64,000 nucleotides of DNA from Parvicella tangerina (lineage in GTDB: Bacteria > Bacteroidota > Bacteroidia > Flavobacteriales_D > Parvicellaceae). The notes below the pieces were generated by a model. The model was not told the DNA's origin. It did not search any database and saw only the letters and a list, made by a program, of their open reading frames with translations. Numbering within the stretch: position 1 is the first letter of the stretch; each line of letters starts with the position of its first letter. Shown here piece by piece: positions 27,659 to 38,280 of the stretch. The position numbers and the translations under genes are program-made. Where the stretch lies: NCBI RefSeq assembly GCF_907165195.1, contig NZ_OU015584.1, positions 3,792,978 to 3,856,977 of the forward strand, in the 5' to 3' direction.

Positions 27659-27682
27659 TACTTATATCAAGAGATATAAGTA
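27659..27682. terminator. Hairpin after the ABC1-kinase gene
   Basis: TACTTATATC and GATATAAGTA form a perfect 10-bp stem with a 4-base loop right after the stop codon. No T tract follows on the plus strand, so it may act as an RNA-stabilising hairpin or a weak terminator. Confidence 0.45.
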
Positions 27683-27715
27683 CTTCAAAATGTTTCAAAT
27701 CCTGACAAAAAACAC

Positions 27716-27747
27716 TTGACTTTTACCTTTAAACAGACCTAGTTTTG
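27716..27747 (+). promoter_or_regulatory. Promoter for comM
   Basis: TTG at 27716-27718 and TAGTTTTG at 27740-27747 with 21 bp between them. The start codon is at 27752, so the message would carry almost no leader. Confidence 0.6.
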
Positions 27748-27751
27748 CAAC

Positions 27752-29293
27752 ATGCTTGTAAAAACTTATGGAAGTGCTGTTTATGGTGTAGATGCCATAA
27801 CCATCACAGTAGAGGTAAATGTGAGCCAAGGTATTAAGTTTTTCCTCGTAGGACTACCCGATAACGCAGTAAAAGAAAGTCATCAGCGAATTGCTGCTGC
27901 TCTCAAGAACAATGACTATCGAATTCCTGGAAAGGAAATAACCATTAATATGGCTCCTGCAGACATTCGCAAAGAAGGGTCTGCCTACGATCTTACGATC
28001 GCAATGGGAATTTTAGCTGCTTCAGGTCAGGTGAGTAGGCCAGATCTTGCAGATCACTATGTCATTATGGGCGAGCTGTCGCTAGACGGTGAGCTGCGAC
28101 CTATAAAAGGGGCTTTACCCATTGCCATGAAGGCGAAAAAGGAAGGCTTTAAGGGCGTTATTCTCCCTGCTCAAAATGCTCCAGAAGCAGGAATTGTGGA
28201 AGATTTTGAAGTTTATGGAGCCAATAACATTAAGGAAGTCATCGATTTCTTCAATAACGTGCCTTCGATGGAACCCATTACAATTGATGTAAAAACCCTA
28301 TTTAGCGAAAGCTCAAACCTAAACGGGCTAGATTTTGCCGATGTAAAGGGACAAGAAAATGTAAAGAGAGCACTTGAAATTGCAGCCGCAGGCGGACACA
28401 ATGCAATCATGATTGGACCTCCTGGCTCAGGGAAAACGATGCTTTCTAAACGTATTCCAACGATACTTCCACCACTCACTTTAGAAGAAGCGCTTGAGAC
28501 AACCAAAATACACTCTGTTGCTGGTATGCTCAACCCAAGTGAAGGCCTTGTTACGAAGAGGCCGTTCAGGGGTCCGCATCATACCGTTTCAGATGTTGCT
28601 CTTGTCGGAGGGGGGAGTAATCCTAAGCCCGGTGAAATCTCTCTGGCACATAACGGCATTTTATTTCTAGATGAACTTCCTGAGTTTAAACGGCAGGTTT
28701 TAGAAGTTCTTCGGCAACCTCTGGAAGACCGCATAGTTACTATTTCAAGAGCCAAGATCACGGTTGATTATCCCGCCAGCTTCATGTTGATCACTTCAAT
28801 GAACCCTTCTCCTAGTGGAGAGTTCTACGATCCTTCCAACCCAAACGGAGATCCAGAGCATGCAGTAAGAAGGTATCTTTCAAAGATATCAGGCCCCTTA
28901 ATGGACCGTATTGACTTGCACATTGAAGTTCAACCCGTTCCGTATGAAAAGCTATCCGATAAGAGAGAAGGTGAATCATCTGCTCAAATTCGTGAGCGAG
29001 TTATTGAAGCCAGAAAGTTACAAGAAGAACGGTTTAAAAATGTTGAAGGTGTTCATAGTAATGCTCAATTATCTCCAAAATTGGTAAAAAAACATTGCAA
29101 GATAGATGCAGCTGGCGAAGCTTTAATGAAAAATGCCATGGAAAAACTAGGGCTATCAGCGCGTTCTTATGGAAGGATCTTCAAAGTAGCTAGGACCATT
29201 GCTGATTTACAAGCTAGTGCGGATATCCAAGCCAAACACATTGCTGAGGCTATTAACTACCGCAGTTTGGATAGAGATGGGTGGTTGGGATAA
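27752..29293 (+). CDS. comM: Mg-chelatase-like AAA ATPase ComM/YifB
   Basis: 513 residues: an N-terminal Lon-like domain (about 1-165, MLVKTYGSAVYGVDA) and an AAA domain with Walker A GPPGSGKT near residue 230 and Walker B ILFLDELPEF, followed by the MgChl subdomain. ComM is a hexameric helicase that promotes branch migration during natural transformation. The start is well supported by the conserved N-terminus. Confidence 0.93.
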   Translation: MLVKTYGSAVYGVDAITITVEVNVSQGIKFFLVGLPDNAVKESHQRIAAALKNNDYRIPGKEITINMAPADIRKEGSAYDLTIAMGILAASGQVSRPDLADHYVIMGELSLDGELRPIKGALPIAMKAKKEGFKGVILPAQNAPEAGIVEDFEVYGANNIKEVIDFFNNVPSMEPITIDVKTLFSESSNLNGLDFADVKGQENVKRALEIAAAGGHNAIMIGPPGSGKTMLSKRIPTILPPLTLEEALETTKIHSVAGMLNPSEGLVTKRPFRGPHHTVSDVALVGGGSNPKPGEISLAHNGILFLDELPEFKRQVLEVLRQPLEDRIVTISRAKITVDYPASFMLITSMNPSPSGEFYDPSNPNGDPEHAVRRYLSKISGPLMDRIDLHIEVQPVPYEKLSDKREGESSAQIRERVIEARKLQEERFKNVEGVHSNAQLSPKLVKKHCKIDAAGEALMKNAMEKLGLSARSYGRIFKVARTIADLQASADIQAKHIAEAINYRSLDRDGWLG

Positions 29294-29385
29294 ATGCGCA
29301 GAAGTATTTTATTTTTCAGAGAGTTTATTACCTTTAAAGAGCAATGACAAATCATTGCTTTATTGGCTTTAAAATCTATTTGCAC

Positions 29386-31293
29386 ATGAGTAATTATCAC
29401 ATAAAAGGACTAGAAGAATATTTTAATGTTTACCGGAAATCTATTGACAAACCAGAAGAATTCTGGGGGGACATCGCTGAAGAGCACTTTGTTTGGCGTA
29501 AGAAATGGGATAAGGTATTAAGTTGGGATTTCACAAAACCAGAGATCAAGTGGTTTGAAAATGCTAAACTAAATATAACCGAAAACTGCATCGACAGGCA
29601 TCTTTTAACTAAAGGCAATCAAACTGCTATCCTTTTTGAACCTAATGATCCAACAGAAAAGGCTGAGCATATCACTTATCATCAGCTTCATGAGCGTGTA
29701 AACCGTATGGCAAATGTCCTTAAATCACAAGGTGTTGAGAAAGGAGACCGTGTATGTGTTTATTTACCCATGATACCTGAGTTAGCGATTACGGTTCTAG
29801 CCTGCGCAAGAATTGGAGCAGTTCATTCTGTGGTTTTTGCAGGATTTTCTTCATCTGCTTTAGCCAGTAGAATTATTGACTGTGATGCAAAAGTAGTGAT
29901 CACATCAGACGGCTCTTACCGAGGCGCTAAAACAATCGATTTGAAGGGGATTGTTGATGAGGCACTAAATTCATGTTCAGGAGTAAAAACTGTTTTGGTG
30001 GCTAAGCGTATTAACAGTGATATTGCTATGAAGGATGGCAGGGACAAATGGCTGCAACCATTGTTAGATGATGCTTCAACAGATTGTGAACCTGAGATCA
30101 TGGATGCTGAAGATCCCCTATTTATTCTTTATACTTCGGGTTCAACTGGAAAACCAAAAGGAATGGTCCACACTACTGGTGGTTATATGGTTTATTCAGC
30201 TTACACTTTTAAGAATGTCTTCCAATATGAGCAAGGAGATGTGTACTGGTGTACAGCTGATATTGGTTGGATTACGGGGCACAGCTACATTGTTTATGGT
30301 CCGCTGGCTAATGGCGCCACTACAGTTATGTTTGAAGGAGTTCCTAACCACCCCGACTACTCAAGGTTTTGGGAGATTGTAGAAAAGCATAAAGTCAATC
30401 AGTTCTATACTGCCCCAACAGCCATTCGAGCATTAGCAAAAGAGGATTTAGTTTTTGTGGATAAACACGACCTCACTTCTCTTAAAGTTTTGGGTACGGT
30501 GGGTGAACCAATCAATGAGGAGGCTTGGCACTGGTACAACGACAATATAGGAAAGAAAAACTCTCCTATTGTTGATACTTGGTGGCAAACCGAAACAGGG
30601 GGTATTATGATCTCGCCAATTCCATTTGCCACTCCGACAATTCCAACTTTTGCGACCCTACCACTACCAGGTATTCAGCCTGCCCTAATGGATGAAAATG
30701 CGAATGAGATTAATGGTAATTCAGTGGAGGGGAGACTTTGTATCAAGTACCCATGGCCTTCTATTGCTCGAACAATCTGGGGAGACCATCAAAGATACAA
30801 AGACACCTATTTCTCTGCCTATGAGAACATGTACTTCACTGGTGATGGAGCAAGAAGAGATGCTGTAGGGTATTATAGGATTACAGGACGTGTAGATGAC
30901 GTAATTATCGTTTCTGGACATAATTTGGGAACAGCTCCGATTGAGGATGCTATTAATGAGCATCCTGCTGTAGCTGAATCGGCTATTGTAGGTTTTCCCC
31001 ACGATATTAAGGGAAATGCTCTGTATGGTTATGTTACGTTAAAAGAAACTGGTGAGACACGGGTTCATGATAACTTAAGAAAAGAAATCAATCAGCTGAT
31101 TACAGAGCACATTGGTCCAATTGCTAAACTAGATAAGATTCAATTTACCGTTGGACTTCCAAAAACACGTTCTGGAAAGATTATGAGAAGAATTCTGAGA
31201 AAGGTTGCTAGCAATGAGTTGGACAATTTAGGGGATATTTCTACACTGCTTAATCCAGAAGTTGTTGAGAAGATTATCGAAGAACGTTTGTAA
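29386..31293 (+). CDS. acs: Acetyl-CoA synthetase
   Basis: 635 residues from ATG at 29386; an upstream ATG at 29344 would add 14 non-conserved residues. ANL-superfamily motifs are clear: [20 protein letters not shown] (P-loop), [14 protein letters not shown] and the C-terminal [14 protein letters not shown] that carries the acetylation-regulated lysine. It activates acetate to acetyl-CoA through acetyl-AMP. A strong shared terminator follows. Confidence 0.95.
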   Translation: MSNYHIKGLEEYFNVYRKSIDKPEEFWGDIAEEHFVWRKKWDKVLSWDFTKPEIKWFENAKLNITENCIDRHLLTKGNQTAILFEPNDPTEKAEHITYHQLHERVNRMANVLKSQGVEKGDRVCVYLPMIPELAITVLACARIGAVHSVVFAGFSSSALASRIIDCDAKVVITSDGSYRGAKTIDLKGIVDEALNSCSGVKTVLVAKRINSDIAMKDGRDKWLQPLLDDASTDCEPEIMDAEDPLFILYTSGSTGKPKGMVHTTGGYMVYSAYTFKNVFQYEQGDVYWCTADIGWITGHSYIVYGPLANGATTVMFEGVPNHPDYSRFWEIVEKHKVNQFYTAPTAIRALAKEDLVFVDKHDLTSLKVLGTVGEPINEEAWHWYNDNIGKKNSPIVDTWWQTETGGIMISPIPFATPTIPTFATLPLPGIQPALMDENANEINGNSVEGRLCIKYPWPSIARTIWGDHQRYKDTYFSAYENMYFTGDGARRDAVGYYRITGRVDDVIIVSGHNLGTAPIEDAINEHPAVAESAIVGFPHDIKGNALYGYVTLKETGETRVHDNLRKEINQLITEHIGPIAKLDKIQFTVGLPKTRSGKIMRRILRKVASNELDNLGDISTLLNPEVVEKIIEERL

Positions 31294-31314
31294 CTCCTTA
31301 CAACATAAGACACA

Positions 31315-31346
31315 AAAAAACCCAGCCTATTCAGACTGGGTTTTTT
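31315..31346. terminator. Bidirectional rho-independent terminator
   Basis: Perfect 11-bp arms AAAAAACCCAG and CTGGGTTTTTT around a 10-base loop, between the convergent acs and atpC genes. Confidence 0.88.
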
Positions 31347-31368
31347 GAATTCTATAAAACTGTTTTTC

Positions 31369-31602
31369 TTACTCAGCGAGAATCATCACCTTGTTGTTTA
31401 ATACCTCAACAACACCTCCGTTTACCGTAAAGGTTTTCTCTCCGTCAGTTGTTTTCAGTTTGACATCACCATTTGTTAATGATGAAATGAGAGGAGCATG
31501 ATCATTCAAGATTCCCAACAATCCATCACTTCCCGGAACAATTACCGATGAAGCTTCACCATTGAAAAGCTCTTTATCTGGAGTAATAATTTCTACGTTC
31601 AT
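31369..31602 (-). CDS. atpC: ATP synthase F1 epsilon subunit
   Basis: 77 residues, only the N-terminal beta-sandwich domain (MNVEIITPDKELFNGEASSVIVPGSDG, GILNDHAPLI). The C-terminal helices of about 50 residues that inhibit ATP hydrolysis in E. coli are absent, a recurring feature of Bacteroidota. It follows atpD, with a 73-bp gap containing imperfect direct repeats of ATTAGTGAT. Confidence 0.92.
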   Translation of the reverse strand: MNVEIITPDKELFNGEASSVIVPGSDGLLGILNDHAPLISSLTNGDVKLKTTDGEKTFTVNGGVVEVLNNKVMILAE

Positions 31603-31675
31603 TTCTTTTGAGTTATTAGTGATTAGTCATTAGTGATCAGTTCCTAAGAAATTCACTTAAACTAATAAACATCAA

Positions 31676-33184
<1,509 letters not shown>

Positions 33185-33222
33185 TTATAATGTTTAATTA
33201 CTAATCTTCAAAAATTTGGGGA

Positions 33223-33252
33223 CAAAAGTAGAAAGATTTATTGGTTGGAGAA
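33223..33252 (-). promoter_or_regulatory. Promoter for atpD-atpC
   Basis: On the minus strand TACTTTTG (33223-33230) is preceded by TTC at 33250-33252 with 19 bp between, one mismatch from TTG-N19-TAnnTTTG. Confidence 0.55.
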
Positions 33253-33331
33253 CCTATTTTTATTTTTTTTTACCTCAGTGCGCCACTCTTGTCGACCAGT
33301 GGATTCAATATTGGGGTTGAATGCACCCTTT

Positions 33332-34048
33332 CTAATCAAAATAGGCCACAAAAAAGGTTTCCTGCCCCGTCTCAAAAAGCAATCTGAAATGCGAGGCCGT
33401 AAAAGCTTTTGCTCCTTCAATGAAACCCTTTAAAGTATTTAAACTCATACCTAGTTGCCCTACTAAAAGCTCCCACATTTTATCGGGTCCGTTGTTGTAG
33501 TATCCTGCTGCCCCTTGTTGATGCTCGAATAAAATCACAGGCTGGTGCTGAAAAATGATCTTTTTTGCACCGTCCAACACATCAAACTCCGCCCCTTCAA
33601 CGTCAATTCTGATCAGGTCAATATTCGGACAGTCCTGCAAAGCATTGTCAAGCGTATTGGTGGGAATGGTAATTTCGGTAATCTTTTCAGACTTTGGGTA
33701 ATCTCTTCTCTTTATTCCACTAAACATAGGGTTTGACTCCACGTAGTTAAAGGTCGTTTCTCCAACATAATTGGTAATGGCACAGTGACTCAAGTTAACC
33801 ATTTTTCCAAACTCCCTCTCTAGTCGCTGGTAGTAAACTGGAATAGCTTCAAAAGCAAAATGCTCTCCTTTAGGGGCTAATTTTAACGCCATCTTAAGGA
33901 TCTCACCTCGATGACACCCTACATCGATGTACGCAGACGTTTCATCAGTCAGCACCTTGGTGAGTATTTGCCCAACCGACTTTCCTTGTTTGATGTCATG
34001 CAGTGACCGAAAAGCAAGTCTTGGAAATATTTTACCTACTAATCCCAT
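33332..34048 (-). CDS. FkbM family methyltransferase
   Basis: 238 residues of a class I SAM-dependent methyltransferase. Motif I is AYIDVGCHRGEI near residue 40; the FkbM block IDLIRIDVEGAEFDVLDGA is near 145. The family methylates oxygens on sugars and secondary metabolites. No glycan cluster surrounds it, so the substrate is unknown. It is probably the last gene of the transcript from the CNNM/CorC gene, with a 23-bp gap. Confidence 0.85.
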   Translation of the reverse strand: MGLVGKIFPRLAFRSLHDIKQGKSVGQILTKVLTDETSAYIDVGCHRGEILKMALKLAPKGEHFAFEAIPVYYQRLEREFGKMVNLSHCAITNYVGETTFNYVESNPMFSGIKRRDYPKSEKITEITIPTNTLDNALQDCPNIDLIRIDVEGAEFDVLDGAKKIIFQHQPVILFEHQQGAAGYYNNGPDKMWELLVGQLGMSLNTLKGFIEGAKAFTASHFRLLFETGQETFFVAYFD

Positions 34049-34071
34049 TACGCCTTATCTATAACATTCAT

Positions 34072-35355
34072 TTAAAGATCTTCTTCCACTTCTTTGATGT
34101 GCACCAAATCTATCTTGGTAGAAGAGACTTCTCTAATGGTAAATTTATAATTTTCGAACTGAAATTCATCCCCAACTTCCGGAATATCTTCCAATTGATG
34201 AATAATGAACCCTGCAAGCGTCTCATACTCTTCACTTTCTGGTAATTCAATGTCATAATTCTCGTTGATGGCATCGATCTCTATTCTTCCACCAAAAACA
34301 AACTCTCCATTCTCAAGTACTTCCTGAACGATTTCATCAGAGTCGTGTTCATCCTCAATTTCACCAAAAATCTCCTCAATGATATCCTCCATTGTCAGAA
34401 TCCCAGCCGTACCGCCAAACTCATCAATTACCACCGCAATACTACGGTTCTTTTTGATCAGATCTTCCAGAATCTTATTTGCCGTCATCGACTCTGGTAT
34501 AAGACTTACTGGAAGCAATGCCGATTTAACATTTTCTGGTTCTTTAAACATCTCAAAGGAGTGCACATATCCGATAATGTTATCAATGGTTTCTTTGTAG
34601 ACCAGCACTTTAGAAAGGTTCGTTTCTACAAATAATTGATGTAACTCCTCTACTGAATCATTAATCTCTACTGCGATTACCTCATTTCTAGGGACCATAC
34701 AGTCTCTTGCAATGACTTCGTTAAAATTCAATGCATTGTGAAACAGCTTTACCTCATAATCCTGATCGTCATCATCTGCAGCGCCACTCAGACCTTCCTC
34801 CAGAAAATCATCCAGATCTACCTTTTCAAAGGTCACAAAATCCTCATCTTCTTGCTTTTTGATGAATAGTCTAAGGATGAGTTCCGCGAGTCCAATCGTG
34901 ATGAATGTTGGCAGGAAAAGGATCACATAAACAATCATGAGCGGAAGAGCCATCGTACTTAAGATACTATTGGCGTTAATTCTAAAAATAGCCTTAGGTA
35001 AGAACTCTGCCAGAAATAATAAAATAATTGTTGCCACAATGGTTTGAAGCATGACTACACCAAAACTGGTATCGTTCTCTGAAATTCCAAAAAGCTGGTT
35101 GAAAGCCACCCCCATAAAAATACTGTAGATGACTATGGAGATGTTATTTCCTAATAACATTGTTCCGATAAACCAACTTGGCTTATTGCTGAAATAACCC
35201 AATATCTTCGAAGCAATTCCTCCTTGCTCTTTATCGATAGCAATCTTTAATCTATTTGCTGATATAAAAGCGATTTCAATGCCAGAAAAAAAAGCCGAAA
35301 AGAGTATTGTGACTACAATAATGATCGTCAAAAAAATGACGGAAGGATCGTCCAT
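34072..35355 (-). CDS. CNNM/CBS/CorC-domain membrane protein (hemolysin family)
   Basis: 427 residues from ATG at 35353-35355. A DUF21/CNNM transmembrane domain (about 1-170, FSAFFSGIEIAFISANRLK) is followed by paired CBS domains (DCMVPRNEVIAVE ... IAVVIDEFGGTAGILTMEDIIEEIFG) and a C-terminal CorC/HlyC transporter-associated domain. Related proteins export magnesium or cobalt; the GldE gliding protein shares the layout. The usual gldD neighbour is not present, so GldE is not claimed. Confidence 0.85.
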   Translation of the reverse strand: MDDPSVIFLTIIIVVTILFSAFFSGIEIAFISANRLKIAIDKEQGGIASKILGYFSNKPSWFIGTMLLGNNISIVIYSIFMGVAFNQLFGISENDTSFGVVMLQTIVATIILLFLAEFLPKAIFRINANSILSTMALPLMIVYVILFLPTFITIGLAELILRLFIKKQEDEDFVTFEKVDLDDFLEEGLSGAADDDDQDYEVKLFHNALNFNEVIARDCMVPRNEVIAVEINDSVEELHQLFVETNLSKVLVYKETIDNIIGYVHSFEMFKEPENVKSALLPVSLIPESMTANKILEDLIKKNRSIAVVIDEFGGTAGILTMEDIIEEIFGEIEDEHDSDEIVQEVLENGEFVFGGRIEIDAINENYDIELPESEEYETLAGFIIHQLEDIPEVGDEFQFENYKFTIREVSSTKIDLVHIKEVEEDL

Positions 35356-35441
35356 GTACAAACTTACATTTGGTGTTAATCCAAAAGTATAAAAATATTC
35401 AATACCTTGCTTTTGTTATTGATTATTTGAGTGCCGTATAA

Positions 35442-36389
35442 ATGAAGAAAGCAGCTAAAAATCACTCCTTGGTTTTTTATAATGTGGAAAACCTATACGA
35501 TACAATAGATGACAAAGGTGTTAAAGATTCAGACTTTACCCCTTCAGGAAACAAGCACTGGACGCTGGATCGTTTAAGCAAAAAATTAGTTGATCTGGCT
35601 GAAACAATTGATAGCATTCCTGGCAAACACGCCATTTTAATTGGGCTAACTGAGGTTGAAAATCGAAGTGTTGCCTTGCAGTTGTTGCAAACAAGTCCTT
35701 TAAGCACGCATCAATATGCCCTTCTTCATGAGGACAGTCCAGACAATCGGGGCATTGACGTTTGCGTGTTGTATGATCAGGAGTACGTGAATTACCTCTC
35801 TCATTACTACCTACGTATTCATTTTCCTTGGAATAAGGACATTAAAACCCGGGATGTTTTATTCTTTGAGTGTGCTATCAATGGAGAAAAACTTTGGGTT
35901 GTAATCAATCACTGGCCATCAAGGATGTCTGAATCGTCTGCAAAAAAGCGAGATCACGTTGCAAAACAGGTAAGAGCGGAGCTTGATAAAATAATTGAGC
36001 AGGAGCCTAAGGTTAAGATTTTGCTCATGGGCGACTTTAATGATGAGCCCAACAACCTAAGTTTAGAAAGACATCTTGAGGTGAAACGTTCTAAGAATAT
36101 TGACCATCGAGAATTTTACAACTTAGCCGCAGACTTATTCGAGGCAGGAGAGGGAACCTGTGTTCACGATGGTCACTGGTTGATGATCGACCAGATCATG
36201 ATTAATCGAAATCTCCTTCAGAACAATAACAATGGTTTTGCTATTGAGGACAATAAAATGTACATCCACGGAAATGAGCGTTTAATCTACCATAAAAAGG
36301 GTCATAGTCAGCCCAATCACACCTATTCTGGAGATCATTATGTTGGTGGCATTTCAGATCATTTGCCGGTGTATGTCAAAATAGTTTAG
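35442..36389 (+). CDS. Endonuclease/exonuclease/phosphatase family protein
   Basis: 315 residues beginning FYNVENLYDT, with TEVENR (metal-binding Glu), NHWPSR, MGDFNDEP and a C-terminal SDHLPV, the ordered motifs of the EEP fold. No signal peptide is evident. Members cut DNA or RNA or dephosphorylate substrates; the exact one is not readable. Confidence 0.87.
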   Translation: MKKAAKNHSLVFYNVENLYDTIDDKGVKDSDFTPSGNKHWTLDRLSKKLVDLAETIDSIPGKHAILIGLTEVENRSVALQLLQTSPLSTHQYALLHEDSPDNRGIDVCVLYDQEYVNYLSHYYLRIHFPWNKDIKTRDVLFFECAINGEKLWVVINHWPSRMSESSAKKRDHVAKQVRAELDKIIEQEPKVKILLMGDFNDEPNNLSLERHLEVKRSKNIDHREFYNLAADLFEAGEGTCVHDGHWLMIDQIMINRNLLQNNNNGFAIEDNKMYIHGNERLIYHKKGHSQPNHTYSGDHYVGGISDHLPVYVKIV

Positions 36390-36395
36390 TCATAA

Positions 36396-36425
36396 AAAAA
36401 GGCTTCTAATGCCAGAAACCTTTTA
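36396..36425. terminator. Terminator hairpin between the nuclease and TerB-like genes
   Basis: AAAAGG pairs with CCTTTT and TTCT with AGAA, with one internal mismatch. The A- and T-rich flanks let it act in both directions. Confidence 0.6.
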
Positions 36426-36447
36426 ATAAACTCATTTGATTAACAAC

Positions 36448-36870
36448 TTACACTTTTGCTAATTTCTCCGCAATATCTTCGTAATCCATATCTTCCTTTA
36501 GCATGGCAAGGATTTCTTCAACATGGGCATCTGCAACATCTTCAAAGCCAATTTGAATCGCAAAAACACCTAAAAGATCCATTTCTTTCTGATCAACCAC
36601 ACCATCAGCCTGAATAATGTCTGCCATGTGCGCCATGTGCTCGATTCTTTCTAATTTACTTACTGGTGGAATAACTGGATAACCATGAGGATCATCAATG
36701 ATCTCACCGATTTGACTATAGGTCAAACCAACGTGACGGCCGATTCTATGGATCAGCACTAACTCTTCATCACTTACATGACCATCAGCTTGAGCCAATA
36801 AAACTAAATTCTTTACATGACCTTTATCTTGTCTTGTCTCACCACTTTCGAAATAACTTGCAATTGACAT
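36448..36870 (-). CDS. TerB-like helical protein
   Basis: 140 residues from ATG at 36868-36870; the longer frame starts at TTG. Helical repeats with acidic pairs, VLLAQADGHVSDEELVLIH and IIQADGVVDQKEMDLLGVF, match the DGxxxxxE metal-binding pattern of the TerB/tellurite-resistance-like fold. Function is unknown; no other ter genes are present. Confidence 0.75.
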   Translation of the reverse strand: MSIASYFESGETRQDKGHVKNLVLLAQADGHVSDEELVLIHRIGRHVGLTYSQIGEIIDDPHGYPVIPPVSKLERIEHMAHMADIIQADGVVDQKEMDLLGVFAIQIGFEDVADAHVEEILAMLKEDMDYEDIAEKLAKV

Positions 36871-36934
36871 TTTCCTTTTTTTTGGCAAAAGTAAAAGTTA
36901 ATTTTTTACGTTAGTGATTTGAACCAAAATTTAT

Positions 36935-36942
36935 TAAATTTG
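36935..36942 (+). promoter_or_regulatory. Candidate -7 element for clpS
   Basis: TAAATTTG fits TAnnTTTG about 20 bp before the clpS start; the upstream TTG element is not at a standard distance. Confidence 0.35.
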
Positions 36943-36961
36943 TAGTAGAAGATAAAAGTCC

Positions 36962-37237
36962 ATGTCAGTAATCGAGAAAACACAAGAAATCGCTGAAGTT
37001 GAAGAGTTATTGGTTGATCAATTTGATCTAATGTTGTATAACGATGATGTTAACACATTTGATCACGTTATCAATCAGTTGGTAAAGTACTGTGATCATA
37101 ATGTCATTCAAGCTGAGCAGTGCGCATACATTGTCCATCACAACGGAAAATGTCAGGTAAAGCATGGAGAGTACGATAAACTAAAGCCTATTTGTGAAGC
37201 ATTGTTGGAAAAAGGTCTTTCAGCAAAAATCGAATAA
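36962..37237 (+). CDS. clpS: ATP-dependent Clp protease adaptor ClpS
   Basis: 91 residues. LMLYNDDVNTFDHVINQLVKYC is the substrate-binding signature, and QAEQCAYIVHHNGKC the helix that follows. ClpS delivers N-degron substrates to ClpAP. Divergent from the TerB-like gene. Confidence 0.92.
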   Translation: MSVIEKTQEIAEVEELLVDQFDLMLYNDDVNTFDHVINQLVKYCDHNVIQAEQCAYIVHHNGKCQVKHGEYDKLKPICEALLEKGLSAKIE

Positions 37238-37261
37238 TTTTTTCTTACCACTTTTTGAAAA

Positions 37262-37290
37262 CATTCTTGCGGAAAGAATGCTTAGTTTTG
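37262..37290 (+). promoter_or_regulatory. Promoter and possible operator of the M48 peptidase gene
   Basis: TAGTTTTG at 37283-37290 fits the -7 element. Directly upstream, CATTCTT (37262-37268) and AAGAATG (37274-37280) form a perfect 7-bp inverted repeat with a 5-bp centre, placed where a regulator would block or contact RNA polymerase. It could instead be part of a clpS terminator. Confidence 0.45.
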
Positions 37291-37312
37291 TACACTGAAA
37301 ATTTTTAGTGTT

Positions 37313-38092
37313 ATGAAAAATGTTGTTTCTCTAATTATAGCTTCAGCTATCCTAATAGCCTGCTCTAAGGTTCCGATAACGAATAGAAAGCAAACTAATT
37401 TATTGCCAGAATCTACCCTTATTAATATGTCTGAGGACCAGTATGCTGCTTTTTTGGCAGAAGCGGTAGTATTACCCGACTCTGACCCCAGAGCTAAAAA
37501 GGTGAAAGAAGTTGGAGAAAAAATTAAGGCCGCTACCGAAAGTTTTTTGAATAGTAAAGGCTATCAAAAGAGAATAGAGGGGTTTGCCTGGGAGTTTAAA
37601 ACGGTCAAGAACGATACTACTATTAATGCGTGGTGCATGCCAGGCGGAAAAGTTTGCGTTTATACCGGAATTTTACCGCTATTCGAATCAGATGACGAAA
37701 TGGCTGTAGTAATGGGACATGAAATTGCGCATGCAATTGCCAGACATGGAAATGAGCGTATGAGTCAACAGATGATTATCAACGGAGTTGGGTCAGTGCT
37801 CTCCCCTGCTGATACTACACAAGTTTCAATATTTCAAAAAGTTTTTATTGGTGCGGGAACGCTAGGTATGCTCAAGTATAGTAGAGATCATGAAAGTGAG
37901 GCAGACAAACTAGGTTTAGTCTTCGCAAAACTTGCAGGATATGACCCTGCGGCAGCAATTACTTTCTGGAAAAAGATGGCTGCCCAAGGCGGTGCAGGAA
38001 TGCCAGAAATATTTAGCACACACCCCAGCGATGAAAGAAGAATCGCTGATTTGGAGGAGTTTTTAAAAGAGATTGATCAGTATACAGAATAG
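37313..38092 (+). CDS. M48 family lipoprotein metalloprotease
   Basis: 259 residues with a lipoprotein signal peptide (LIACSK, Cys near residue 17). The zinc motif HEIAHAIARHGNER is near residue 140 and the third ligand is in HESEADKLG; FSTHPSDERRI closes the domain. Related LoiP/BepA-type proteases handle outer-membrane proteins in the periplasm. Single-gene unit ending just before the tRNA locus. Confidence 0.9.
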   Translation: MKNVVSLIIASAILIACSKVPITNRKQTNLLPESTLINMSEDQYAAFLAEAVVLPDSDPRAKKVKEVGEKIKAATESFLNSKGYQKRIEGFAWEFKTVKNDTTINAWCMPGGKVCVYTGILPLFESDDEMAVVMGHEIAHAIARHGNERMSQQMIINGVGSVLSPADTTQVSIFQKVFIGAGTLGMLKYSRDHESEADKLGLVFAKLAGYDPAAAITFWKKMAAQGGAGMPEIFSTHPSDERRIADLEEFLKEIDQYTE

Positions 38093-38132
38093 GAATTTTG
38101 ATTCAACTCTAAAATAATTGGTTACAAAGTAT

Positions 38133-38140
38133 TACCTTTG
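38133..38140 (+). promoter_or_regulatory. Candidate -7 element for tRNA-Arg
   Basis: TACCTTTG matches TAnnTTTG. The predicted start of transcription is close to 38143, just before the tRNA-like hairpin. Confidence 0.4.
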
Positions 38141-38150
38141 CGGCCACATA

Positions 38151-38200
38151 GGCCTCGTAGTTCAACTGAATCTAGTGTGATTTAGTTTCACCACGAGACC
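38151..38200 (+). repeat. Hairpin copying the tRNA-Arg 5' half
   Basis: Bases 38151-38171 repeat the first 21 bases of the tRNA-Arg gene, 54 bp upstream of it, with no mismatch. They do not continue into a tRNA; instead they pair with the following bases 38179-38200 to form an imperfect stem of 22 positions (about 18 paired, ends GGCCTCGT/ACGAGACC) with a 6-base loop. It lies between the promoter and the mature tRNA, so it would be in the primary transcript. Confidence 0.75.
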
Positions 38201-38204
38201 AGAA

Positions 38205-38278
38205 GGCCTCGTAGTTCAACTGAATAGAATACCTGATTACGGCTCAGGCGGTTGCAGGTTTGAATCCTGCCGAGGTCA
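38205..38278 (+). tRNA. tRNA-Arg (anticodon ACG)
   Basis: A full cloverleaf: acceptor GGCCTCG with CGAGGTC (one G-T pair), D stem GTTC/GAAT, anticodon stem CCTGA/TCAGG around the loop TTACGGC (anticodon ACG), and T stem GCAGG/CCTGC. The discriminator is A and CCA is not encoded. It decodes CGU/CGC when A34 is edited to inosine. A strong terminator follows at 38281. Confidence 0.95.
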
Positions 38279-38280
38279 CT

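Noticed and set aside
31603-31675. Regulatory or CRISPR-like repeats between atpD and atpC
   Set aside because: Only two imperfect copies of ATTAGTGAT in an AT-rich gap; no regular spacing. No CRISPR array was seen anywhere in the window.
33238-33433. Short frames upstream of atpD
   Set aside because: They cover the atpD promoter and a run of T; no conserved features.
34072-35355. Gliding motility protein GldE
   Set aside because: The CNNM/CBS/CorC layout is shared with many ion transporters and gldD is not adjacent.
38205-38278. tRNA-Arg as the attachment site of the whole accessory region
   Set aside because: No copy of the tRNA 3' end was found near 62823-62897 or elsewhere in the window; the only repeat is of the 5' half and is upstream.
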